Assembly: GCF_000702445.1 (NCBI RefSeq)
Contig: NZ_JNIF01000003.1
Span: forward strand, 3,968,001 to 4,032,000
Length of the DNA: 64,000 nucleotides
Direction: 5' to 3'
DNA from: Bryobacter aggregatus MPL3
Lineage (GTDB): Bacteria > Acidobacteriota > Terriglobia > Bryobacterales > Bryobacteraceae
Shown here: positions 1-7,856 of the stretch, one piece after another
How the letters are laid out: each line of letters opens with the position of its first letter
How positions within the stretch are numbered: position 1 is the first letter of the stretch
Position numbers and translations under genes: made by a program
Notes under the pieces: generated by a model
The model's database searches: none
What the model was told of the DNA's origin: nothing
The model's input: the letters and a program-made list of their open reading frames with translations, nothing else

Positions 1-524
1 CGGCCCATCAGGTTGCGTCAACCAGCAGATCGCCGACACCCTGGACACTCGTTTCCAAGGCGCCCCTGCCTGGTGGGTTGAGACGACGCTGAGCGTTTCG
101 GCATAGCCAGGAGTTGGCGCTCCTCGCCAAAAGGCTACGTGCAATTGCTGCCTGTTGCTTCAGGGAGTCAGTGCGTCTGAGGTTGGCCCATTCTGCGGCA
201 GTACGAATCAGCACCAGTCCGGACTTCAGTCCCAAGTCCGCCGACGTGGTCGGCCTGTATCTCAACAGCAAGCCATTATAATCGGCGGCGCGAATTCCTG
301 GATTGTATGAACGAGGTCATGGCGGCGCATCTGGACCGGGAGATTCCCGTGGGCCTGGCTGAAACGACACCGGCCTGAACCAGCCCTCTGGGCCGGCACA
401 CGTCAGTTGCGGGTAACCAATCAATGACTGCTTCACTGTCTACAACGGGCCGTCCGCTCCGTTTGAAAAGAAGAAGGCGATTGTGTTCCCCTCGGCTCCA
501 GCTAATGAGGTAGAGAGATCCTAG
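1..524 (+). pseudogene. Decayed IS630-family transposase (remnant, continues off the left edge)
   Basis: No intact frame survives here, but pieces of an IS630-type DDE transposase can be read in order on the plus strand in shifting frames. A segment ending DVVGLYLNSK (about 225-277) matches the family block DIVGLYLNPP. A segment reading RRREFLDCMNEVMAAHLDRE (about 285-350) matches the block before the second catalytic Asp. A last segment, DCFTVYNGPSAPFEKKKAI (from 426, stop at 522-524), matches the family C-terminus (VYN..AAPFEW.K). Several stops and frame changes separate the blocks, so the gene is dead. The 3' end overlaps the convergent helicase gene by a few bases. The family matches are from memory of IS630 proteins; no terminal repeat could be placed. 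Confidence 0.6.
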
Positions 525-2965
525 CTCAAATGCGCCAAATACCGGCTCGCACTCTGCGCTCTCCCGCTCGCATCCCGCATCTGCCAACTAACGCAAAGCC
601 GCCGCCGGGCCCGGCTCACCGCGACATAGAACAGCCGATGCTCCTCGTCGAGACGTCCCTCGCGAATGCTCCGCCAACTCGGATACTCGCCATCGACGGT
701 CTTGGCGACAAAGATCGTGTCAAATTCGAGGCCCTTCGCCTGGTGCACCGTCAGAATCCGAACCCGGTCATCCTCCCCCAACTGCCGTTCGAGATCGAGA
801 CCCAGCGAGGCCAGCTCCAGCGCCTGGTCCAGCGTTGTAGTTCGCCCTACAATCCGGCGTAATTCTTCGATATGCTCCAACCGCTCTTCGCTATTCTCTT
901 CGCGGCTAAAATGCTCTCGAATCATCCCTTCACGCAGCACCATATCAAGACTCTCAAGCGGCGTCTGTCTGCGGCAACGCTTCCGCCACTCTGACACCTG
1001 ATCGGCCAGCTCCACAAAGCGCTTCTCGAGCACCGCAACGACATCCATGCGTTCGGAGACGCTCCCCCGCAGCTTGCCCTGCAACACCTCCAGCACATCG
1101 ACGGTCATCCGCACATCCTCCATCGCCCGATGCGCCTCGCGCTTCGGCAAGCCCAACGCCTCGACAATGCTCTCCAGCTTGTAGCGCGGCAAGCGCAACA
1201 TCCGCCGACTGATGTCGAGCGTATCGGCGGTGCCTGCAATCTCAAAATCAAGCCCGCTATGCCGCAGCAGCAGCGGCCAGTCATAAGCCTCGAGGTTATG
1301 GCCCACCACGACGCAACCCTTCACAAAGGCAGCAAAATCCGCATAGGCCGTCGCCGCGTCCATCCCTTCGGCTTCCACACGCTCCCGCGTCACGCCATGA
1401 ATCCGCGAAGTCTCCTCGAGGCGCCTCCAATGCTCCGCGCTCGAAGGCCGGATCAGCCGGTAAAACTCAACGCCTCCCTTCAGCGCCGCCAGCTCCACCA
1501 CCTCATCGCTTTCGACATCGAGCCCCGTCGTCTCCGTATCCATCACCACCGTATCCAGGCGCAATAAGGCCCCAAACGGCTCGCCATTCCGGAAAGTCTC
1601 GGGCCGCAACAGGTCTCCCAGACGCAAGCCCGCCTGCTTGGGCAAGGCGGCCAGCTTTTGTAGCGTCATCTCACCAATCCCTTTCGGTGGCGTCTGCAAA
1701 AAGCGATGCAGCGCATTCGCCTCATACGAATTCCGCAGAATCCGCAAATGCGCAATCGCTGTCTTGATCTCCGCCCGCTGGAAGAACTTCTCCTCCTCCA
1801 CACGCACATGCGGAATCTGCCGCTGCTCCAGCGCCTCAGAGACATCCCGCGCCGTAAAGTTCGTCCGCACCAGCACCGCAAAATCGCTCCACCGCTTTGC
1901 ATCGCTTTCTTGAAAGCCGCGAATCGAATCGGCAATCCAGGCATACTCTTCTTGCGCGCTGCCAAACTTCTTCACCAGCACCGGCTCGCCCTCGGCAGCC
2001 ACCATCGGCACGATGCGCGTCGTCAGCGCTTGCGGATGCGACACAATCACCCGCTCACAAGCCTCCAGAATCCGCTTCGTCGAGCGAAAGTTCTCGACAA
2101 AATGAATCACCAACGGCGCGTAATCGCGCTGATAAGCCTGCAGAATCTCAGTCGGAGCAGAACCCCGCCACTCATAAATGGTCTGATCGACATCCCCAAA
2201 GAAACTGAGCTGCCGATGCTCGCGGCCCAAGGCATCGAGAATCCGATACTCCGCACGAGACGTGTCCTGCACCTCGTCCACCTGGATCCATTCATACTTG
2301 CGCTGCCAAAAGGCCAGACTCTCCGGATTCTCCTCCCAGCGCGTCACCACTCCCAGCACCAGGTCCGTAAAGTCCACCGCATGGCTTTCGCGCAGTAGTG
2401 CGACATACTCGGTCACCATCGCCGCATAGTTCAGCTCCGGCATGCGATAAGCAGGCCAGATGCCGCTCTTGAGCAACTCCTCAGCAAACACATCCTTCGC
2501 CTTGCGAGGCTCGCGCTGCTCATACTTCGCCATCCGGGCCGCACTCAGCGCCTGCCAGATCGCAAAACGAACGCGGTTCGACATCTGCGGCACTTCGAGT
2601 TCAAACTTCTTCGCCAGACGTCCACAAAGTTCGGTCGCATCCTCTTCGTCATAGATGACAAAGTCCCCCGGCAAGCCTAGCGATTCCGCCTCCCCCCGCA
2701 GGATCGTCGAACAAAGCGCATGAAAGGTCGCGCACTGCACCCGATTCTGCAGCCGCTCCCCCACCTCGCGTGCCGCACGGTTCGTAAAGCTCAGGCACAG
2801 CATGCGCTCCGGGCTCACCCCACCGGCAATAGCGGCGGCAGCTCTCTCGGCCAGCGCCATCGTTTTGCCGGTCCCCACTGGCGCGGTTACCAGCACGGGA
2901 CGCTGCCAGGCATCGACAGCCAGGCGCTGCGTTTCACTCAACTCACGAACGATCATCGATTGCAT
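521..2965 (-). CDS. UvrD/Rep-type superfamily 1 helicase with an embedded DnaQ-like 3'-5' exonuclease domain
   Basis: The 814-residue protein is an ATP-dependent 3'-5' DNA helicase probably used in repair. Helicase motifs: Walker A APVGTGKT (28-35), Walker B VDEVQDTS (229-236), GDVDQTIYEWRG (257-268), then C-terminal VRILTVHQAKGLEFD (735-749) and LFYVAVSRARRRL (778-790). Between the two helicase halves, residues about 471-632 form a DEDDh exonuclease: DTETTG (D476, E478), HNLEAYDW (D562) and H612...D617. All expected catalytic residues of both activities are present. The gene overlaps the end of the rhamnonate dehydratase gene. Two starts are possible: ATG at 2965, or ATG at 2956, whose ATGA shares bases with the upstream stop and is typical of translational coupling. 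Confidence 0.9.
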   Translation of the reverse strand: MQSMIVRELSETQRLAVDAWQRPVLVTAPVGTGKTMALAERAAAAIAGGVSPERMLCLSFTNRAAREVGERLQNRVQCATFHALCSTILRGEAESLGLPGDFVIYDEEDATELCGRLAKKFELEVPQMSNRVRFAIWQALSAARMAKYEQREPRKAKDVFAEELLKSGIWPAYRMPELNYAAMVTEYVALLRESHAVDFTDLVLGVVTRWEENPESLAFWQRKYEWIQVDEVQDTSRAEYRILDALGREHRQLSFFGDVDQTIYEWRGSAPTEILQAYQRDYAPLVIHFVENFRSTKRILEACERVIVSHPQALTTRIVPMVAAEGEPVLVKKFGSAQEEYAWIADSIRGFQESDAKRWSDFAVLVRTNFTARDVSEALEQRQIPHVRVEEEKFFQRAEIKTAIAHLRILRNSYEANALHRFLQTPPKGIGEMTLQKLAALPKQAGLRLGDLLRPETFRNGEPFGALLRLDTVVMDTETTGLDVESDEVVELAALKGGVEFYRLIRPSSAEHWRRLEETSRIHGVTRERVEAEGMDAATAYADFAAFVKGCVVVGHNLEAYDWPLLLRHSGLDFEIAGTADTLDISRRMLRLPRYKLESIVEALGLPKREAHRAMEDVRMTVDVLEVLQGKLRGSVSERMDVVAVLEKRFVELADQVSEWRKRCRRQTPLESLDMVLREGMIREHFSREENSEERLEHIEELRRIVGRTTTLDQALELASLGLDLERQLGEDDRVRILTVHQAKGLEFDTIFVAKTVDGEYPSWRSIREGRLDEEHRLFYVAVSRARRRLCVSWQMRDASGRAQSASRYLAHLS

Positions 2966-4137
2966 GATACCGGGCGGATCAATTTCACCTCCGGATTCAG
3001 CCGCACGCCAAAGCCCGGACGATCCGGCACCCGCAATCGTCCCCCCACAGGCACAGGCTCATCGAGCAATAAAGGAGAAAACATCGGCACTAGCACATCC
3101 GCTCCCGGCGACATCATGAGGAACTCGGCAAACGGACTGCACTGCTGTGTCACCACAAAGTGATAGCTATAAACAGACGAACCATGCGGAATCACCAGCA
3201 GGCCCCGCTCGGCCGCCAACTTCGTGATCTGCAACAGCTCAGTCAATCCGCCGCACCAACCCACATCGGGCTGAATGATGTCGCAACACTCCATTTCCAC
3301 CAGCATGCGAAAGCCCCAACGTGTCGCCTCATGCTCCCCAGTCGTCACCAGCAAGCCCCGCGGCACCCGTTTCTTCAGCTCTGCATAGCCCCAATAATCA
3401 TCGGGCGGCAAACACTCTTCAATCCACTTCAGGCCAAGCTTCCGGCCCTCCGTCCCCAACGCAACGGCATAGTCGAGATCGAGGCCCATCCAGCAATCGA
3501 GCATCAACCAAAAGGCATCGCCCACTTTGTCGCGAACCCGGGCGAGTGCCTCAAGATTCTGCCGCAGCCCCGCATCCCCATCGCTCGGGCCAAAGCGAAG
3601 TGGCATCTTGCCTCCAAGAAATCCCAGCTCCTTGGCAATATCCGGTCGAACTCCGGTCGCATAGAACTCGATCTCCTCGCGAACCGGACCGCCCAGTAAC
3701 TGATAAACCGGCTCGCGGCGTACCTGGCCGAGCAGATCCCAAAGCGCGAGATCCACAGCAGAAATCGCACTCAGGACGATCCCCTTGCGCCCATAGAACA
3801 AGGTGGCATGGAACATCTGATCCCAGATCAATTCCATTGCATCGACAGGCTTTCCGATCACAAAGCGAGACAAGTGTTCTTCGACAATGAAGCAACCAAT
3901 GTCGCCGCCGGTGGAGACCCCAAATCCCACGCTCCCATCGCTCGCCTCAACGACGACCACCAGGGAACCGAGCACATTCAAGCCAAAGCTCCGCCGGGTC
4001 TGGCGATACTCGGGGTACTTGCTCATCGGCGTCGCCACTTGGCCATCGATCCAATGTCCGGATGCCTGGTCATGATAATCTCCACCGCCGCCCCGAACGG
4101 TATAAGCGCGAATGCTACGAATGAAGGGAAGACCCAT
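2953..4137 (-). CDS. rhmD: L-rhamnonate dehydratase (enolase superfamily)
   Basis: Predicted to dehydrate L-rhamnonate to 2-keto-3-deoxy-L-rhamnonate in the non-phosphorylated rhamnose pathway, using Mg2+. The 394-residue length and whole-protein pattern match RhmD rather than generic mandelate-racemase proteins. Family blocks seen: GGGDYHDQASGHWIDGQVAT near the N-terminus, MLDCWMGLD (metal Asp), WIEECLPPDD, TTGEHEA, QPDVGWCGG (metal Asp) and the catalytic His in PHGSSVYSYH. The C-terminal LLDEPVPVGGR is also characteristic. It lies upstream of the helicase gene with overlapping ends, a pairing with no obvious metabolic logic. No other rhamnose-pathway gene is in the window, so partners must lie elsewhere. 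Confidence 0.92.
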   Translation of the reverse strand: MGLPFIRSIRAYTVRGGGGDYHDQASGHWIDGQVATPMSKYPEYRQTRRSFGLNVLGSLVVVVEASDGSVGFGVSTGGDIGCFIVEEHLSRFVIGKPVDAMELIWDQMFHATLFYGRKGIVLSAISAVDLALWDLLGQVRREPVYQLLGGPVREEIEFYATGVRPDIAKELGFLGGKMPLRFGPSDGDAGLRQNLEALARVRDKVGDAFWLMLDCWMGLDLDYAVALGTEGRKLGLKWIEECLPPDDYWGYAELKKRVPRGLLVTTGEHEATRWGFRMLVEMECCDIIQPDVGWCGGLTELLQITKLAAERGLLVIPHGSSVYSYHFVVTQQCSPFAEFLMMSPGADVLVPMFSPLLLDEPVPVGGRLRVPDRPGFGVRLNPEVKLIRPVSCNR

Positions 4138-4171
4138 AGAGTCTCCATTCCATCACGTGCGGCTTGACGCC

Positions 4172-4966
4172 TTAGAGCCGAACTTCATTGGCCAGGAACC
4201 GATCGATGACCTTCTTCAGGGATGCGTCTTTTGTGTTGTGCCGGATCATTCCCAAGCCGCCGCGAGCAATGGTGGCGATGGAGGCGGAAGGATGCCCGGC
4301 CAGATCCTGGAGTGCGTCGACAGCATTGCGGTTTCCGATGCGGATCAGCCCTTCAACGGCAAGTGGCGTCAATCCATCATTCTTTGAGGCGACCTTCTGC
4401 AGGTAGGGCACCGCTTCGGGGTCGACAGCAAACCCAAGCGCGCGAGTCAAGAGCAGCGCCTCGCCAAAATCATCGGTCTTGAGCGCAGCCTGCGCGAGTT
4501 CCGCACAAACCTTGTTCAAACGGCGGGCATCGCGAGCAAGGATGGTGATGCGGATTTCAGCGGACGCTCTAATCTCAGGCAACGCAACGCTCAACTGATA
4601 GATACCAGGTGTAGTAAACCCCAGCCATTCATTCAGGATCATCATCCGGGTATAGCTCTTTCCAGACGCAATCTCTTCCTGGCCAACTTCTGTCATTCCT
4701 TCTTGAATTGGATAGGGCGGTAGCGCTCGCCTCTGTCCATCGGGTTCGATCACGCTCAACCGAAAAGCCTCGCGATAGCCTGCGCCAAAATCGACCTTGA
4801 GACTTTGACTGCTGCGGTTGCTAACCCGAAGAGAAGCGAGAATAGGTTCGTGCAAACTGAAGGTCAGATCCTCACGCTCGAAATGCATGTCGAGGTCGGC
4901 CTGTTGTCCGGAAACGAGGATTGTGGTGGCAATCGCTCCGGCCTGGATCCATCGAAGCCAGTTCAT
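4172..4966 (-). CDS. Probable exported HEAT-repeat protein of unknown function
   Basis: The 264-residue protein starts with a short hydrophobic leader (MNWLRWIQAGAIATTILVSG) compatible with export. Residues about 30-140 look like a beta-rich domain: alternating hydrophobic strands, with LPEIRASAEIRITIL at its end. Residues about 150-260 are helical and carry HEAT-like units such as AVPYLQKVASK.DGLTPLAVEGLIRIG and AVDALQDLAGHPSASIATIA, which usually serve as protein-binding scaffolds. It follows the YcxB-like gene on the same strand after about 80 bases and precedes rhmD by 34 bases, so read-through is possible. I do not recognise a specific family. HEAT assignment is by eye. Confidence 0.65.
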   Translation of the reverse strand: MNWLRWIQAGAIATTILVSGQQADLDMHFEREDLTFSLHEPILASLRVSNRSSQSLKVDFGAGYREAFRLSVIEPDGQRRALPPYPIQEGMTEVGQEEIASGKSYTRMMILNEWLGFTTPGIYQLSVALPEIRASAEIRITILARDARRLNKVCAELAQAALKTDDFGEALLLTRALGFAVDPEAVPYLQKVASKNDGLTPLAVEGLIRIGNRNAVDALQDLAGHPSASIATIARGGLGMIRHNTKDASLKKVIDRFLANEVRL

Positions 4967-5027
4967 ACTCGAACCACTCCTAATAACTGAACTTTACAGG
5001 TTCAGATCCGCGATGGAAAGGGCGAGA

Positions 5028-5052
5028 TGTCTAGGTTCAGGCGGAGAACCTA
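5028..5052 (-). terminator. Possible stem-loop at the 3' end of the YcxB-like gene
   Basis: A 7-bp perfect inverted repeat, TAGGTTC / GAACCTA, with a 7-base loop, covers the stop codon of the YcxB-like gene and the bases just after it on the minus strand. No T-run follows, so this is at best a weak terminator or an RNA-stabilising hairpin. A second short hairpin (CTGAAC/GTTCAG) lies about 20-45 bases further downstream. Confidence 0.25.
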
Positions 5053-5613
5053 ACACCACCGTCCCACTACGCCTGGCTTGCGAAACTTCTTCTGTCCCAA
5101 TTGCGCCAGGACCAGTTCTCGAAATTGCTGAACCTCTTGCTGGCTATGAAACGCCCGTTTGGGTAGGATTGTCGCGATCTGTGGTGCAAAGTAGAGTAGG
5201 AAAAAGCTAGCCGTCTCCTGCACAAAGTGGACACGCTCCCATTGGCATTCCATACGTGTTGTTGCGCTGCGTGTCTGGATCAGTTCAGGTGAAATTCGGA
5301 ACGCAGTCATTTCCTGGAGCTCTGGAGTTGTCCGCATCATCCGACGCGCGTGGATGTAAGGTCCTCCAAGGAGCGAAAAGATCCCTAATCCAGCAAAAAA
5401 CAACATCTGACCAAAATTGGAAAAGACGTTTGTAAAAATCTCCCTGGGGGAACTAATCCAAGTCAAGGCGAGTAGCAGAATGAGACCAACCAGAAGGAGC
5501 AAAAGGAGAATGAGCCCGATCCAGAGCCGCCTGAGCGTATGGAAGTACTGAAATCGCAAAAAATCATGAAACTCTAATTGAATGCTCGCTTCAATCGATG
5601 CTGTGTCTATCAT
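5050..5613 (-). CDS. YcxB-like membrane protein
   Basis: The 187-residue protein has two hydrophobic helices: LWIGLILLLLLLVGLILLLA at about 28-47 and a second at about 68-85 (MLFFAGLGIFSLLGG). A soluble C-terminal part follows with the YcxB-type pattern: FRISPELI...W.RVHFVQET..FFLLYFAP.IATILPKRAF then QQFRELVLAQLG. Start chosen at 5613 because GAGGAGG (5619-5625 on the opposite strand) lies 5 bases upstream. The longer reading from 5640 would place that Shine-Dalgarno inside the gene. Function of YcxB proteins is unknown; they are usually small inner-membrane proteins. A broken paralogue lies immediately upstream at 5756-6063. Confidence 0.75.
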   Translation of the reverse strand: MIDTASIEASIQLEFHDFLRFQYFHTLRRLWIGLILLLLLLVGLILLLALTWISSPREIFTNVFSNFGQMLFFAGLGIFSLLGGPYIHARRMMRTTPELQEMTAFRISPELIQTRSATTRMECQWERVHFVQETASFFLLYFAPQIATILPKRAFHSQQEVQQFRELVLAQLGQKKFRKPGVVGRWC

Positions 5614-5755
5614 TCCATCCTCCTCAGGAGAGCCGATCAATGGTCAGCGGGCTTCGAGTATGTCGATACCAACGCAGCGTATGGTTGAAAATCATTGGCC
5701 GACCCATCCGGGAAGCAACCATTTCACGTCACTATACCATTCAGTCCTGTTTTAT

Positions 5756-6063
5756 CTAATGCGCACCAACCGCTCTCGCACTCCTGTGTTGCAAGCCCGC
5801 TTTCACTTGCAGTAGTGCTCGAAACTCCCGCATCCCGGAAGGATCGCTTCGGGCAGACCACCGCCAGCCGGGGCGTGTAGTACAGCAGAAAGAAATGGTC
5901 TAGTCAGTAACATCCTGAATCCGTTGCCACTGGTAATCGAAGCTCGACGAAGCGGAATGACTTCGAGCTCCCAAGTCCGAAAAGAGAAGTGCTCAGCAGA
6001 TAGAGAATATGCGTTGAGAATGTGCGTGCTTGTAAGCATTAGCGTATTGAAAGCACAGGACAT
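5756..6063 (-). pseudogene. Frameshifted YcxB-like paralogue fragment
   Basis: Minus-strand translation shows the C-terminal half of a second YcxB-like protein in three frames. Frame one reads AYSLSAEHFSFRTWELEVI, matching the receptor-like strand region of the neighbour. A second frame gives FDYQWQRIQDVTD, aligning with MECQWERVHFVQET. A third gives HFFLLYYTPRLAVVCPKRSF, aligning with SFFLLYFAPQIATILPKRAF. After another shift the end reads EFRALLQVKAG, aligning with QFRELVLAQLG. Order and spacing match the intact copy at 5050-5613, so this is a tandem duplicate that decayed by small indels. The hydrophobic N-terminal half was not found upstream. Confidence 0.7.
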
Positions 6064-6301
6064 CCTTTGGGCTTACTTGCATCCAAAACTCAATCGGCCG
6101 CATTTCCATCACTCGATCATACTGTTCGCAATCCCCCAGAATCCCGGTCACACGAAAAGTAAATATTCTTCGCGTGCCCTAACTCCCATCCTCACAACCA
6201 CCTAGCTTCTCCAGCAAACCAACAGATGCCGAATCTGCTCGGTCCCCATTCTTATACTGTTCGCGAGAGCCGAACGAAAACAGAATCAGAAAGAGGATGG
6301 G

Positions 6302-6856
6302 ATGGCAGCGCAAAGCACCGAATCCAATGCGATACTCGAGAACCTGGAAGCGAAGCTCCGCGCTGATTGCCAACCCGGCAGCGCACTCGAGGAGCAAGCC
6401 TTTCAGCGCTATGTCTGGGCGAACTATCAGTGTGAGCGCGTCCGGATTCTCGAAACTCTCACTGAGGAGCGTTGGCTGGCCAATGCCGACGCCCCCCAAT
6501 ACTTATCTGCCCTCGAGCGAATCGCCAAAATCGCCGCGCTCCACGAACGCCGTGCCGACCGCGCTCTCCGCCAGCTCCGTCTTCTCCAACAGGACCGCTT
6601 CGCCGCCTACGAGGTCCAGGCTGAACTCACTCTTTTAGGTCAGGACGCGCCGATTCCGAAGAGTCTGCCCATCACAGAGATCCGAAAATCCAATTTGCAG
6701 CGAACGAACCCAAACTACCTCGCGCAGTTCCTGCTTTACCAGACCGAGGAAGTAAAGCAAATTGCGGACGAGATGCTCCGAAACGCGAAAGCAAACCCAA
6801 TGCCGCCACAATCGGTCGACGACCTTCTGCAATGGGCCAAAGATCAAGGCCTCTAG
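6302..6856 (+). CDS. Hypothetical helical protein
   Basis: The 184-residue product is mostly charged helix with no signal peptide or membrane segment. The block EEQAFQRYVWANYQCERVRI followed by YLSALERIAKIAALHERRAD recalls, from memory, the C-terminal half of short proteins common in Acidobacteria and Planctomycetes that begin with a KSTGPKTPEGK-type motif. That N-terminal motif is absent here. The start is supported by AAGAGG five bases before the ATG. The following gene on the same strand begins about 100 bases downstream. Function unknown; a DNA- or nucleoid-associated role would be a guess. Confidence 0.6.
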   Translation: MAAQSTESNAILENLEAKLRADCQPGSALEEQAFQRYVWANYQCERVRILETLTEERWLANADAPQYLSALERIAKIAALHERRADRALRQLRLLQQDRFAAYEVQAELTLLGQDAPIPKSLPITEIRKSNLQRTNPNYLAQFLLYQTEEVKQIADEMLRNAKANPMPPQSVDDLLQWAKDQGL

Positions 6857-6964
6857 TGTTGTCCTACCCTACACTCAATCCAGAAACGGCAATGACACCC
6901 CTTTGGCTCTCCATTCTGCTCACCGCTTTCGCGCCAGATCCACAGTTTCAGGAAGAACCCTCAA

Positions 6965-7855
6965 GTGTGTCCCAAGTCGGCGCAACTGCGAGCCTCAGTG
7001 GTGGGGAGCGAATCGGATCACCCTTCTCTCTCCATCCAATCGCTGCCCGGAGAAGCTACCGTTTTGACGATCCAAGGGCCCTTCTCTTACAAGAACTACA
7101 AGGGCGTTCGCATCCGCGGGCTCCAATGGAATCCGGCGAGCGACCACATCTATTTCTTGTCCTCTTTCACGGACACGTCCTACTTTCTGGTTCGCTGCGA
7201 CCTGAAGGGCGCCTGCATCTCGCTCATCGACAACCTCGAGAGTCTCGATGTCCTGCAAACCGGACCCTACAAAGGCCACATCGTTGCGCGGGAGAGACGG
7301 TTCAAATGGTCAGATCGTTGGAGTTGGTATTGGCTGCTCGATGCCGATGGGAAGGAACTCGGTCCAATCGGCGATGAGTTCGATCTTGCCGCCTTTCGAA
7401 AGCAGCAAGATCGAACTCCGCCACCTGTCACCCGGCTGGATCTTCCGATTCTGCGCTCCATACTCCAGTCCCCAAGCGATCGATCTCCCTCCGGCCAGTG
7501 GCTGGCCAGCGTCGACGAAGCCACCCTACGGATTACCGCAAATCCGGATGGACGTCTCCACAGAAACATCGACGGCCCGTTCTTTCTCGGGAACCATCGC
7601 GGGACCACCATCAGCTCCCCGCAGTGGAATCAGACCAGCGATGGAATTCGCTTCCAAGGCAAAAGCGTTGGGCTGCAGTCACGATTCAAGTTCGTTGGCG
7701 AGTGGGTCTGGTACTGGCTTTTTAACCCGGACTGCTCCGTCAACCAGCCACTTGGGGAAATCGACAACTACGCAGACTTTCTCCGCTCTGGCAATACTCT
7801 CAATAGAATTGGATTGCCTTCGCGTCGTAATTGGACTACCATAATCCTGTATTGA
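6965..7855 (+). CDS. Unknown protein with an internal duplication; 5' end probably frameshifted
   Basis: The 296-residue reading contains two similar halves. Unit one runs GPFSYKNYKGVRIRGLQWNP ... RFKWSDRWSWYWLLDADGKE ... EFDLAAF. Unit two runs GPFFLGNHRGTTISSPQWNQ ... RFKFVGEWVWYWLFNPDCSV ... IDNYADF. The W-x-WYWL core and the following acidic stretch are the best-conserved parts. Only a weak GTG start (6965) is available in this frame. In the +1 neighbour frame an ATG at 6892 begins a good signal peptide (MTPLWLSILLTAFA) that runs to about 7020. A one-base indel near 6965-7020 would join it to this gene, so the present copy may be inactive or mis-sequenced. It ends one base before the next start. 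No family recognised. Confidence 0.6.
   Translation: MCPKSAQLRASVVGSESDHPSLSIQSLPGEATVLTIQGPFSYKNYKGVRIRGLQWNPASDHIYFLSSFTDTSYFLVRCDLKGACISLIDNLESLDVLQTGPYKGHIVARERRFKWSDRWSWYWLLDADGKELGPIGDEFDLAAFRKQQDRTPPPVTRLDLPILRSILQSPSDRSPSGQWLASVDEATLRITANPDGRLHRNIDGPFFLGNHRGTTISSPQWNQTSDGIRFQGKSVGLQSRFKFVGEWVWYWLFNPDCSVNQPLGEIDNYADFLRSGNTLNRIGLPSRRNWTTIILY
7807..7840 (+). promoter_or_regulatory. Candidate PdxR/MocR operator: two direct repeats 22 bp apart
   Basis: AATTGGATTGCC (7807-7818) and AATTGGACTACC (7829-7840) agree at 10 of 12 positions, and their starts are 22 bp apart, i.e. two helical turns. They lie 17-50 bases before the start of the MocR-type regulator. Known MocR regulators such as PdxR bind spaced direct repeats near their own promoter, so autoregulation is plausible. 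The repeats also fall inside the 3' end of the upstream coding region, which weakens the case. Confidence 0.4.
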
Positions 7856-7856
7856 C

